DNA of 34,369 nt from contig CAIXPS010000380.1 in NCBI GenBank assembly GCA_903921365.1, positions 1 through 34,369 on the forward strand. Direction: 5' to 3'. Positions 24,101 through 30,672 of this stretch are shown one piece after another (within the stretch, counting starts at the first letter, position 1; every line of letters begins with the position of its first letter). The stretch is from an uncultured bacterium. Its GTDB lineage: Bacteria > Chloroflexota > Anaerolineae > J036 > Brachytrichaceae. The notes beneath the pieces were generated by a model. That model saw only the letters and a list, made by a program, of their open reading frames with translations. It was not told the DNA's origin and searched no databases. The position numbers were made by a program, and so were the translations under genes.

Positions 24101-26934
24101 ATGTGCAGAGAGTCGGGCGAGCGCCGTGAAGCCAGCGCCACCAGGAGCGACTTAAGGAAGACTTTCTTACCGTGCCCGGAGCCACGGAACACTACGATTG
24201 GTTCGCCGGACACATCGAGGTTGAGGATGCGCTGCTCAGCCTTGTAAGGGTTATCGATCAGACCGATCTCAGCGCGCAACGGCGTCTGGTTCTTCCAGTC
24301 GTATGGTTTCCAGAGCGGCTTCTCTTCGGTATTCTCAAACCAGGCTTCCATCGGTTCGTTGATCGTGATCTGCTCATTGATCACCGTGCGTTCGGTGTTA
24401 AGAAACTTGGCGTCGACTGGACTGGTAAGCGATAGAAACTCGGGCAGTGGATTGGGCCACGGCTTGGTTTGTAAAGGCACACCGTCGCGCCTGGCGCGAA
24501 TTGCCGCAACGCCAACGGCCCAATCCAGAACGGTCTTGGGCAACTCGCCAGGTTTCATGCCGAGCGCCTCTGCAACTTCGGAGCCAGTGTAATCTGGCAC
24601 GTCGCCGGGATTCACAACAGGGACGGACTCCTCGTCCAGCCAGATGACATCTTTCAGTGCGACGTTGCGATCGTCGGTATAGGGGCCGCCGGCCCAGGCA
24701 ACCTGTACTGGGGTCATTAATTCATTGCCGCTTTGCACGTATCCGCGACCACCGATGTTTGGCAGGAAGGCGGCGTCGGGTGAGCCAAGCAACTCCTTGC
24801 TGTCATCCGGCGTTTCCACGCGCAGACAGATGCGGAACTTCATATTGGCGCGCATCTGGTCAGAGACGACGCCCGCGGGACGTTGTGTCGCAAGCAATAG
24901 CGACACACCAAAGGCGCGACCCAGGCGTGTGATGCTCTCAAACTGCCGTTTATACTCAGGATTAGCCTGGATCATCTCGGCAAACTCATCGACGATGATA
25001 AACAGGTGCGGGAATGTGCGTGGGCGCGGGTCTTCTGGCGACAGCCGTGGGGCAACCTCGGAGCGGTACTTGACCAAATCACTCACACCGCTCTTCGCGA
25101 GCAATGTGGAACGTTCCTCCATCACTGCCTGAATAGCGACGAACATGCGCTCGACGGCGCTGCCTTGCAGATTGGTGAGGATATCAACCACATGCGGCAG
25201 CTTGCGAAATGGCTCAAACGCCGCGCCACCCTTATAGTCCACGAGCACGAAATTGACAACGCGCGGATCATAGCGAATCGCCATGCCGGCGATCAAGGTC
25301 ATCAGCAATTCAGATTTGCCAGAACCGGTTGTGCCGGCGATCATGCCATGCACGCCATCACCGCCTTCCTTGGCAGAGAACACCAAAGTGCGCACATCCT
25401 TCATGCTGAGCATGCCGATTGGGACGCTGAGCCAATCCTGGTTCTTGGGGACAACGCTACGCGTCCAGTCTTCTTTGTAGGGTAGTTTGTCGACGGTGGC
25501 AATCTTGCGTTGCTCGACCACCGACTGCATCTGCAAGAGGGTCACCCCATGCGGCAGGTCAGAACCAAATGGACGCACCAGATCGAGCCGGCGCAGCAGC
25601 GACGCAAACTTCTGGCGGGCGTCCATCGCATTCAACTGGTCGGCCTGTCCCAGATAGCGTGGTGTATTCAAGCCGATTTCGGTATAACGAAAAACGATGC
25701 GCGCGCCGACAGACGCGACTTCCGTCATGGCCAGACAATCGCCAGGCACCTGCCCAGAGGTGTTTGTCAGGAATATAATGCCTGCCCCCAGTGTCGGGCC
25801 GTTCTTTATAATGGTTGCCACGGCAGCTTCAGCAGCAACATCCTTTAAAGGTGAGTTGTCGGGGATATCACCGAGTGTGTCAACCACCACGAGCAGGAAT
25901 GGCAGTGAAATATCTGAGCCGCCTTTCTTCCCATCCTTTTCCTGGCCATCACGCATACGGATCTGGCGCTGGTCTAATTCCTTTTTAATCCTGCGCCAAA
26001 ACGCGCCAACTTTGTCTTTTTCATTGGAGAAGACAAGCTGGTCGTAATCTTTGGGCCGACCGGTATCGTCATCGCCAATGTTGCGCACGAAACAGTGGGG
26101 CAACCACTCAGCCCATTCCCAACCGTTGTGCGCGGTTGGGCTGCCAAGCACGAACACGCGCGCTTCCTGGGGTGAATGGAAAGCGGTGAAATGAGCGATC
26201 ATCGCGTGCGCAGCATCCGCGACGTTCGTCGCGTTGCGGCCATACACGCCAATGGCATGACGGGAGGGAATTGCCACTTCATTTGAGCCAGGCGCAAAAT
26301 AAGGTCGCAGGGGTATGGTGATCGTGGCGTCGGTCAGCACCCGAGAGTCCTCGGCCAGCCGTTGTGCGTCCTTAAACAGCGAGACACTGCGGCCTTCGGT
26401 GGGCGCTGAGGCGCTGTCGCCGATTTTATAAATGACTGTAGATGGGCGGCTGCCTGAACCAAGTCTGACTGCGCAAAAATCAAGGTCTGTAGGACGGCGT
26501 TCCCAGATGCGCGGGCCGAAACGGCTGTTTTCCTTGCGCGCCGCAATTGAGATGAGCGTATCAATGTCAGGGTAGTTGTATTGGTAAAAGATGCGCTGGC
26601 TGGTGTGCGCCTGGGTCATTTCCTGGCGCATTTGCAGCAACAACTCTGCATAGGCTTTTTCTTTGGCCGCCTGATCCTGCTTATCCTTGGCGCGTTGGTA
26701 AAGCGCCAGAGCGATAGAAGCAACGACGGCCAGCGCCATTGGCAACACAAATGCAATGGCGCCTGTGCCTGAGGCAACCAGAAACCCGACGACCGAGATC
26801 AACGGCATGAGAGTCGTCAACACTTGTCCGGATGAATTTTGATTTTTCGGATCCGGAGGTTTGGGTATTTCAACTTCACGTATTGGCAGTTCAGGCTGTA
26901 TTCGCGGAGGTCTATCAATATACTCAATTGCCAT
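18154..26934 (-). CDS. Giant EccC/EssC-type FtsK/SpoIIIE secretion ATPase with seven P-loop modules
   Basis: Motor of a type VII (WXG100) secretion system. The N-terminus (RPPRIQPELP...PKPP, two TM helices at ~38-58 and ~60-79) and FGPRIWERRPTDLDFCAVRLG match EccC. Seven P-loop modules follow, with Walker A at ~534, 917, 1232, 1597, 1905, 2264 and 2560. Modules 1, 3 and 5 have GTTGSGKS and IIVDEFAEM. Modules 4 and 6 have GASGRGKS/T but DN in Walker B. Module 2 is degenerate (RGSGHGKK). Module 7 has GPPVTGKT and LIDH. Known EccC/EssC proteins have three modules in ~1,300-1,500 residues; this one has ~2,926. The last ~125 residues are a polar, low-complexity tail. The ATG at 26934 follows CAGGGTG; a GTG at 26964 lacks a well-placed site. 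It heads the operon with the FHA proteins. Confidence 0.95.
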   Translation of the reverse strand: MAIEYIDRPPRIQPELPIREVEIPKPPDPKNQNSSGQVLTTLMPLISVVGFLVASGTGAIAFVLPMALAVVASIALALYQRAKDKQDQAAKEKAYAELLLQMRQEMTQAHTSQRIFYQYNYPDIDTLISIAARKENSRFGPRIWERRPTDLDFCAVRLGSGSRPSTVIYKIGDSASAPTEGRSVSLFKDAQRLAEDSRVLTDATITIPLRPYFAPGSNEVAIPSRHAIGVYGRNATNVADAAHAMIAHFTAFHSPQEARVFVLGSPTAHNGWEWAEWLPHCFVRNIGDDDTGRPKDYDQLVFSNEKDKVGAFWRRIKKELDQRQIRMRDGQEKDGKKGGSDISLPFLLVVVDTLGDIPDNSPLKDVAAEAAVATIIKNGPTLGAGIIFLTNTSGQVPGDCLAMTEVASVGARIVFRYTEIGLNTPRYLGQADQLNAMDARQKFASLLRRLDLVRPFGSDLPHGVTLLQMQSVVEQRKIATVDKLPYKEDWTRSVVPKNQDWLSVPIGMLSMKDVRTLVFSAKEGGDGVHGMIAGTTGSGKSELLMTLIAGMAIRYDPRVVNFVLVDYKGGAAFEPFRKLPHVVDILTNLQGSAVERMFVAIQAVMEERSTLLAKSGVSDLVKYRSEVAPRLSPEDPRPRTFPHLFIIVDEFAEMIQANPEYKRQFESITRLGRAFGVSLLLATQRPAGVVSDQMRANMKFRICLRVETPDDSKELLGSPDAAFLPNIGGRGYVQSGNELMTPVQVAWAGGPYTDDRNVALKDVIWLDEESVPVVNPGDVPDYTGSEVAEALGMKPGELPKTVLDWAVGVAAIRARRDGVPLQTKPWPNPLPEFLSLTSPVDAKFLNTERTVINEQITINEPMEAWFENTEEKPLWKPYDWKNQTPLRAEIGLIDNPYKAEQRILNLDVSGEPIVVFRGSGHGKKVFLKSLLVALASRRSPDSLHMYAFDFGRGGLKAITGLPHLGASIDAGETARVEQLMRMLRSFVVERQERLAQFNSLADYNAKNPENVLPEIVVVVDNFAEFKESYEHLIPEMISLVRDGHAFGVYFVITATVLNDVPSKLLSLFTVRLTMTQSDRSIYTEIVGSGSRNFDNVPGRGLIAVSIKEGEKPLPLEFQIGMPGRHEESTSSDQIDNFQVIAQRMDRVWTALGGKRPSAELPRSLTLLGMFELAEKKPMVRISDLDIKGKWNKSMQPANQEWLRAWLGLISSKDLRMLVFQAQADGVHGMAAGTTGSGKSEMLQTLISAMAIRYDPRIVNFVLIDYKGGPTIEPFRKLPHCVDMATNLQGNAVDRIFIAINAEMNRRSEILAKAGVSDLVEYRKKVIPGLKPDSPLPTTFPHLFIIVDEFAEMVAQNPEYKLKFESITRLGRSFGVSLLLATQRPTGVVSDQMRSNMKYRLALRMETAEDSKELLKKPDAARLPQIAGRGYVQAGSDTLTEVQVAWSGAPYDLARNDPEYPAEEVLAALEKQNDPPRSLLGWLVGTLAAEAHKQGIPKQFKPWPDPLPEKLPINEALDASYLPELKDDTVVLNPAIAKWASPELATPGDFQKYDLWTPHDWNSPLPLKATIGLVDDPFHSNQRRLTLDGGGDPIVVFGASGRGKSTFVKSMLFALAAQRSPAELNMYLLDFGRGGLRAVTRLPHCGASIDASQPDRVAALFRMVRSLMNERQERLSKYASLEDFNQQHKDSPEMMFPSVMVVIDNFAEFRENYEPLLVELVALVRDGRQFGISFIITANQINDVPNKLFNLLAVRLAFTMADTSQYSDIVGKGALPLSNIPGRGLINIEGQPLEFHIGIPVMGAEKDAFTKVAERMEDAWASVGGKRPSADIPKAITFLEMMQLVKGKRMDRIGDLGIQEMWARSMQQANQEWLSAPLGLISSKEVRTMIFNAKAGGDGVHGMAAGTTGSGKSEMLQTLIASMAIKYDPRIVNFVLIDYKGGPTVEPFRRLPHCVDLATNLEGNAVERIFTAINAEMNRRSEILARAGVADLVDYRKKVIPTLKPDSPFPNTFPHLFIIVDEFAEMVTQNPEYKAKFESITRLGRSFGVSLLLATQRPSGAVTDQMRANMKYKISLRVETADDSKEMIGRPDAATLPAIPGRGYVQVGGGNLSEIQVAYIGAGYDETKPDPRYNVDEILSALETTDAPRSLLGWLVGALAAEAKRQSIPKQFKPWPSPLADRLPLNLSVNAEYIAKGKYGKQIVINPDIAVWMDNNQAAEPIWQSHDWSKPLPVNANVGIVDNTLLAEQRLMNVDLTGDPLIVFGASGRGKTTFVKSLLLSLAASHRPDELHIYVLDFGRGGLKALRPLPHIGGIVETNEEERVERFMRMIRNIIDDRQQKLASYDSMEDYKARNASAPLPAIVVVVDNAVEFKETYDKYLPDLLSLLRDGRSFGVYFVLTASLLGDITGKMMSLLNQRVTFTQSERMDYMSIVGRGAPRINDTPGRGICVGLVDEKPMPLEFHTAIPMSGDPSDQTDYFRILTQTMAQAWAKLESKDPSLKSRRPRPVEPLPKVIEIATLLPALGQGDPKISVPLGINDLDREPMMLELGAKGPHWMMMGPPVTGKTTSMRALVLSLAYSYPPDTVGLILVDPSDPSRRFYNYGMGTTDAQGNENRLDKLPHVLATVSTSKEMDEVVRRLRAEYDEEVIARLSGKSEWYNPQDNNKRHIIVLIDHYDDIEPINRKTQPMSQLGEIGKGKNLHIVMSGTINAMRSGMDDLRKRVEGSRYAYVFNDWEAVRYMGVRGQFSVTKELPPGRGFMVRAVSAAMTQMAVPCAEGRPDSEMQVTQMIQTIRDAYPQRAQWSYWAKDTTVLDQAIKGDDTTQAAGGTTAAAGAPGDALAQPTPSDQLPDPDQLMADLLKGLPSFDAIPTIDMSRMASVTYEVPDTPAAGVTGVNGQPQGAETAPANSVKADSQNLQNSGNLEAK
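19320..25443 (-). repeat. Three tandem two-module ATPase units inside the giant motor gene
   Basis: Each unit begins with an NQ[DE]WL...LG segment, at 25443, 23343 and 21330 on the minus strand, giving periods of 2,100 and 2,013 bases. Each unit holds a strong P-loop module (GTTGSGKSE, then DYKGG and VDEFAEM) followed by a second one (DFGRGGL[KR]A and DN[FA]xEF). The third unit runs to about 19320, where the different seventh module begins; that border is approximate. Unit-to-unit similarity is obvious at protein level. Confidence 0.9.
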
Positions 26935-26982
26935 TAAATCACACCCTGTAATATGAAAACGCACAATATCCGTTCATTTCTC

Positions 26983-27002
26983 CATCAGGCAGCAACCTGA
27001 TG
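26983..27002. promoter_or_regulatory. Small dyad in the 5' leader of the ATPase operon
   Basis: CATCAGG and CCTGATG form a perfect 7-bp inverted repeat with a 6-base loop, about 50 bases before the ATPase start. It could be an operator or a leader hairpin. Such a short dyad could also be chance. Confidence 0.3.
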
Positions 27003-27034
27003 AAACTGAACGGGACGAAAATCCTACAGAACTG

Positions 27035-27062
27035 TTGACACTGAGACAACGTCACTTAGAAT
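27035..27062 (+). promoter_or_regulatory. Sigma-70-type promoter for the pseudokinase gene
   Basis: A perfect TTGACA (27035-27040) is followed after 16 bases by TAGAAT (27057-27062), one mismatch from consensus. It points toward the gene at 27241 and implies a leader of roughly 170 bases. Confidence 0.55.
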
Positions 27063-27240
27063 AAGCAGGAACGTTTTCTTTTTCATATGACCCGTTGTAT
27101 TGAAGTTTAACAGACGATAGCCTTTGTTCGATACTGCAAAACACCCTACTTGAGCAGATGATTTCGGTTGGGACATATGGAAATCACTCTGGACAAAGGA
27201 ATTGTCACATCTTATGATAGTGGTGTCAAGGATTTGTAAA

Positions 27241-28383
27241 ATGAATAATCGTTACTGTGAGCGGTGTCTGCGGTCGACTCAGGATGGCAATCTGTGGTGC
27301 CAGGATCGTGATTGCCCAGCCGAAGCTGGTTTGTCGATTTTTAAATATGGGGACTACCTCGGCGACATGAAAATCGTCAAGCAGATCAGCGTATGGCGCA
27401 CCGCTGCGCTCTATGAGGCTGAGCGAGGCGGTCAACCGGTATGGGTCAAAATCGCTCATTCTGACCCCGAATGCGAAGAACGGCTCAAGGCAGAATCCGC
27501 CTTCCTGCTGCAGTTAGCTCCCTATGCAACAGGCAAGAAAACCTCTGGTTCATCGTTCCGACCAAAACCACGTCCATTGCTCCCTGTGTTAATGCAACCC
27601 TACCCGACACCATCGAGCCGTCCCTATGGCGAACTCTCAATCGCCGGGATCCCGCGCGTTTTCAGCGTATTAACACCGCTGAGCGGTTCGCTGCTCAGAG
27701 ACATCCTTCTGCAAGTGCCACAAGTCTGGCACTACGAAGCCGCCTGGATCATCAGCTCACTGACCACTGCCATGCATCCGTTGTACTCGCGCAACCTGAT
27801 GCACCTCAGCCTGACGCCTAACATCATCATGCTCGACAAAGATGTGGAAGGCCACTATCGCCCTGCCCTGCTCGATCTCGGTTGGCTGGCTGACGCTAAT
27901 ACAAGCCCGGCAAAACTAAGCACTCTTGTCAACCGTTCCGAACCGGCATACAGTGCGCCGGAGATTTCAGGCGCTCGGTCGGTGTCGGCACTGACGCCTG
28001 CCGCGGATGCCTATTCTCTCGGCATGATCTACTACGAAATGCTGGCCGGTAAACCCGGCTACGAGCCGGTAATCCGCCATGACGACGACCTGCGCCAGCT
28101 GGTGATGCAGAATCGCGCCCCCCTTGAAATGGGGAGACCCGAACTGGCTGCTGCGGGCGTGGTGCAAATCGTTGAGAAAGCCATTTCTCCGCGCGTTCGC
28201 TATGGCAGCGTCGACAACCTCAAGCAAGCCCTCGATGGCGTTTACGGCAAACCATTGCCCGAGAAGCGCCCGGTGCCATTGCGGTTTTACGCCTTGATCG
28301 GTCTCATAGGCATGATTCTTTTGATTATCATCGTCCTGGCACTAATCGTCGCCATTCAATCGACGCGCGGGCCATTGCGTTAA
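27241..28383 (+). CDS. Zinc-ribbon membrane pseudokinase, EssB/YukC-like by architecture
   Basis: Residues 6-25 form a CxxC...CxxxxC zinc ribbon (C6, C9, C20, C25). Residues ~35-335 have a protein-kinase-like fold. A lysine sits at the beta-3 position (K70, VWVKIA) and APE is kept (SAPEISG), with AYSLGMIYYEMLAGKPGY typical of kinase helix F onward. However, the Gly loop is missing, the catalytic HRD aspartate is replaced (HLSLTPN, S190) and DFG reads DLG. It is therefore a pseudokinase. One TM helix at ~351-373 leaves only a few residues outside. EssB/YukC of Bacillota type VII systems also has a pseudokinase domain followed by a TM helix, but with a large outer domain that is missing here. 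The start at 27241 has AAGGA 8 bases upstream; TTG 27202 and ATG 27214 were rejected. The EssB analogy is inference. Confidence 0.85.
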   Translation: MNNRYCERCLRSTQDGNLWCQDRDCPAEAGLSIFKYGDYLGDMKIVKQISVWRTAALYEAERGGQPVWVKIAHSDPECEERLKAESAFLLQLAPYATGKKTSGSSFRPKPRPLLPVLMQPYPTPSSRPYGELSIAGIPRVFSVLTPLSGSLLRDILLQVPQVWHYEAAWIISSLTTAMHPLYSRNLMHLSLTPNIIMLDKDVEGHYRPALLDLGWLADANTSPAKLSTLVNRSEPAYSAPEISGARSVSALTPAADAYSLGMIYYEMLAGKPGYEPVIRHDDDLRQLVMQNRAPLEMGRPELAAAGVVQIVEKAISPRVRYGSVDNLKQALDGVYGKPLPEKRPVPLRFYALIGLIGMILLIIIVLALIVAIQSTRGPLR

Positions 28384-28403
28384 ACAGGTGCTAAACGCCA
28401 AAC

Positions 28404-28432
28404 GCTGATGCTTCATAACCTGAAGCATCAGC
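28404..28432. terminator. Strong hairpin between convergent genes
   Basis: GCTGATGCTTCA and TGAAGCATCAGC form a perfect 12-bp stem with a 5-base loop, 20 bases after the pseudokinase stop and facing the end of the EspG-like gene. T tracts are weak on both sides, so it may be a bidirectional terminator or mRNA-protecting stem. A 12-bp perfect stem is unlikely by chance. Confidence 0.6.
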
Positions 28433-28437
28433 TTCCT

Positions 28438-28470
28438 GCGGAATACCCTCGGCCAACGGAGTGCCCTCCG
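28438..28470. repeat. Two degenerate copies of the GCGGAG-TACC-CTCCGC palindrome
   Basis: GCGGAATACCCTCGGCC is followed directly by CGGAGTGCCCTCCG. Both are variants of the 16-base palindrome found at 9861-9923 and 29325. They lie in the convergent intergenic gap next to the strong hairpin. Confidence 0.6.
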
Positions 28471-28496
28471 TCATTTTCGACAGACTCTTCCGAAGA

Positions 28497-29306
28497 CTAT
28501 CTCGCGCCAGCCAGTAACTCACGAGTAAATGCCGTCACCACCTGTGTTAATCCTGCTGCATTTGCAGCAGTGATGGTAAGGTTGCTGGCGCCACTGGCCT
28601 GCGCGATCGACCAGGACTTGCCTTCGTTCGACAACCACATCAGGGTGTATGGCGCCAGATTGGCATGATGTGCTGCGGCTAGAACCGCGCGCCGAGTGGG
28701 TAACGCAAAAGCGCGCTCCAACTGGGCCGCGTCGTCCTGCGGCAATCCACCCCGCACAAAAGCGGCGGCCAGGCCATTCACCCTTTCGGGCTTGGTCACC
28801 GGCAATGCGGGCACAGTGACAGCCGGCACATTAAACTGGCGCAGAATCGGCGCAACCGAGGGCGCTGTCCCGATCGTCACGCCGCCCCATTTGGACAGAA
28901 TGCCTTGCGGGATCATGTCGTCGCTATCGAGCAGCTCGAAGGTGCGAATCTGATTGACATCAACCCATGTGCCAACGGCAAAGCCGGGCAGCCAATTGTA
29001 AAAAACCACGCGCGAGGCGCCATCAGCCTCAATCAGCGTCAATCCGAAACTGGCGCGCGGGCTGAGCACTGCGCGCGCACACGAGCGCACAACAGGGTTG
29101 ATCTCAAGTTTTCCTTCTGAATTCAACCGGCCAAGATCACGCGCCAACAGCGCGTCGCGCGCCGCCTGCAACGCGCCCTGCAAGCGCTCCGGCGACATAT
29201 TCTTGTTCACCGATTCTGCCAGACTGGCAGCGGCATCGGGCTGAACTGTCATAACACTCAACATCCATTCCGCGGGACTAAGACGAAGCAAAATAGGCTG
29301 GGCCAT
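28497..29306 (-). CDS. EspG-like protein, possible chaperone for WXG100 substrates
   Basis: A 269-residue protein with no signal peptide or TM helix. Its layout recalls the EspG chaperone family of mycobacterial ESX systems: ~270 residues, LSPAEW near the N-terminus, a helix then ALLARDLGRLNSEGKLEINPVV (compare the EspG 'L..RGL.D..G.vdp.l' pattern), and alternating beta strands (FGLTLIEADGASRVVFYN). EspG binds specific secreted pairs in the cytosol and hands them to the motor. Its place as the last gene after the WXG100 genes supports that job. AGGAGG stands 6 bases before the ATG. Sequence similarity is only by pattern, so EspG identity needs structural confirmation; otherwise treat it as a conserved hypothetical. 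Confidence 0.55.
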   Translation of the reverse strand: MAQPILLRLSPAEWMLSVMTVQPDAAASLAESVNKNMSPERLQGALQAARDALLARDLGRLNSEGKLEINPVVRSCARAVLSPRASFGLTLIEADGASRVVFYNWLPGFAVGTWVDVNQIRTFELLDSDDMIPQGILSKWGGVTIGTAPSVAPILRQFNVPAVTVPALPVTKPERVNGLAAAFVRGGLPQDDAAQLERAFALPTRRAVLAAAHHANLAPYTLMWLSNEGKSWSIAQASGASNLTITAANAAGLTQVVTAFTRELLAGAR

Positions 29307-29324
29307 TGTTATTCCTCCTGCAAT

Positions 29325-29340
29325 GCGGAGTACCCTCCGC
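29325..29340. repeat. Intergenic copy of the GCGGAG-TACC-CTCCGC palindrome
   Basis: An exact 16-base match to the core repeated in the histidine kinase gene at 9882 and 9903. It lies in the short gap between the WXG100 fusion gene and the EspG-like gene, just before the latter's ribosome site, where it could form a hairpin in the transcript. Confidence 0.8.
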
Positions 29341-29348
29341 CAAAGGGT

Positions 29349-30584
29349 TTAACCACTAACTGATTTAAATAGCGGTGATACCGCATTCTTTGCAAACTGG
29401 CCGGTAGCAAAACTACCCAGCCCACCGGCTGCGCCACCCTTTTTTGCAAACAACAAACCACCCGCAGACGCACCCACCATTAACACTACCTCCATAATCG
29501 GCGCGCCCGCGCCTGCCGCCTTTAGCGATCCACCTAGAACCGCCGCGCCTAGTGAACCGGCAGTGTCGCCGCCACCAAAGACCCCTCCCGAACCAGCAGC
29601 GCTTTGCGCGGCATCTTTGGCCACCATCCCTTGCTGGCCGCCAACATCGCCGCTGCCGCCGCCGGCGCCCATGCTGCCGCCTGCGCTTGGGCTCTGATCA
29701 CCACTACCGCCGCCACCGCCGCCACCACTAGACTGAGTTTCTGGTTTCGCATCCGTTGCAGGCGCCGAAGCGGCGCCGCTCCCGCTGCCACCACCTGACC
29801 CAGAACCGCCACCCGAGGAGCCGCCTCCACCACTGCCGGCGCCTGCGCCTCCGGCGTCGGCTTCTTGCTTATCCCAACTGGCGCTTGCGAGATCGGATTG
29901 ACCTGCAAGATCAGACTTGACTGCATCCAGAATCTCCTGGCTGGGAAAGTCTGAATCGGAGTCAAAGCTGCTGGCGTCGAAAGCACTGCCACTGCCGGAG
30001 GCCAGTAAATCGCGCGCATTATGAATCTCGTCCACGAACTGATCGATCTTGTCGTCGCCTGTTGATAGACCGTCGGCTGATGAACCGCCTGTATCCCCCA
30101 GGCCAAGCATCTGACTCAACCACGCGGGCAAGTTGATTGAGATGGCTGTGCCCGCGCCTGCGCCACCACCCGCCGATGCACCTGAACCACCAGCGCCACC
30201 GCCTGCTCCGCCGCCGCCCACACCGCCACCGCTTGACGCCGACATCCCATCGACAGTCTTTCCAGCGGCAGCCGCTGCGGCGCCTTTTTGAAATATAGAA
30301 CTGGCGCTGTTTTCGGTACTCTGCATCAGTTCACGAATTGCATTTGTTACCTGCGCAGCCATTTTCAGCGCATTGATGAGACGGCGATAGGCCGGGATAA
30401 TCCCAGACTCCATTTCGGAATAGAACGCCTGCGCGCCCTGGCCGATCCAGTCTCCACCATGTAATAGCTGCTCTTTCTGCGTCAAATCACGCAGCGAACG
30501 CTCTGTAGACTCCGCCTGCTGGTCAAACAGTTTGGAGATTTTTGAGAGTTGATCGTAATCGGCACGTATTTTGGGCGCCGGCAT
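29349..30584 (-). CDS. WXG100 domain fused to a long Gly/Ser-rich chain with hydrophobic C-terminus
   Basis: Residues 1-100 are a WXG100 helical hairpin with GGDWIGQGAQAFY; W46-I-G48 falls at the same position as in the small protein encoded at 31742. The next ~310 residues are Gly/Ser/Ala-rich with one more ordered acidic part (~165-240, KIDQFVDEIHNARDLL) and a C-terminal hydrophobic stretch (~365-390, PIMEVVLMVGASAGGLLFA) that could insert in a membrane. WXG100 domains fused to long tails are typical of type VII effectors or surface components; no toxin domain is recognised. The second ATG (30584) is used because GGAGG is 7 bases from it and only one base from the first. A terminator separates it from the small WXG100 genes upstream. 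Confidence 0.85.
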   Translation of the reverse strand: MPAPKIRADYDQLSKISKLFDQQAESTERSLRDLTQKEQLLHGGDWIGQGAQAFYSEMESGIIPAYRRLINALKMAAQVTNAIRELMQSTENSASSIFQKGAAAAAAGKTVDGMSASSGGGVGGGGAGGGAGGSGASAGGGAGAGTAISINLPAWLSQMLGLGDTGGSSADGLSTGDDKIDQFVDEIHNARDLLASGSGSAFDASSFDSDSDFPSQEILDAVKSDLAGQSDLASASWDKQEADAGGAGAGSGGGGSSGGGSGSGGGSGSGAASAPATDAKPETQSSGGGGGGGSGDQSPSAGGSMGAGGGSGDVGGQQGMVAKDAAQSAAGSGGVFGGGDTAGSLGAAVLGGSLKAAGAGAPIMEVVLMVGASAGGLLFAKKGGAAGGLGSFATGQFAKNAVSPLFKSVSG

Positions 30585-30672
30585 TGACATACCTCCGGTT
30601 GCGCGACTGCGCCGGGCGGGGACAGAAAGTACTTAAGCCGCACCAGGCACGCTATGCAAACCACCAAACAAC

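Larger units (their letters stand above)
26935..27240. promoter_or_regulatory. Divergent control region between the ATPase operon and the pseudokinase gene
   Basis: A 306-base non-coding stretch separates the two divergent genes. It holds a good + strand promoter (27035-27062). A weaker minus-strand candidate is TTGTCT, 17 bases, TAGGAT, read from about 27049 down to 27022, overlapping the + promoter. A 7-bp hairpin lies at 26983-27002. Shared control of the motor operon and the pseudokinase is plausible from this layout. Confidence 0.5.

Noticed and set aside
26935-26964. GTG at 26964 as start of the motor gene
   Set aside because: The nearest purine-rich site is too far upstream, while the ATG at 26934 has CAGGGTG at good spacing and starts the EccC-like N-terminus.
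27202-27240. TTG 27202 or ATG 27214 as start of the pseudokinase
   Set aside because: The ATG at 27241 has AAGGA at 8 bases and begins just before the zinc ribbon; the upstream codons add no recognisable sequence.
29549-30106. Alternative minus frame inside the Gly-rich fusion gene
   Set aside because: GC-rich low-complexity sequence keeps several frames open; only the WXG100-containing frame has a ribosome site and a domain.
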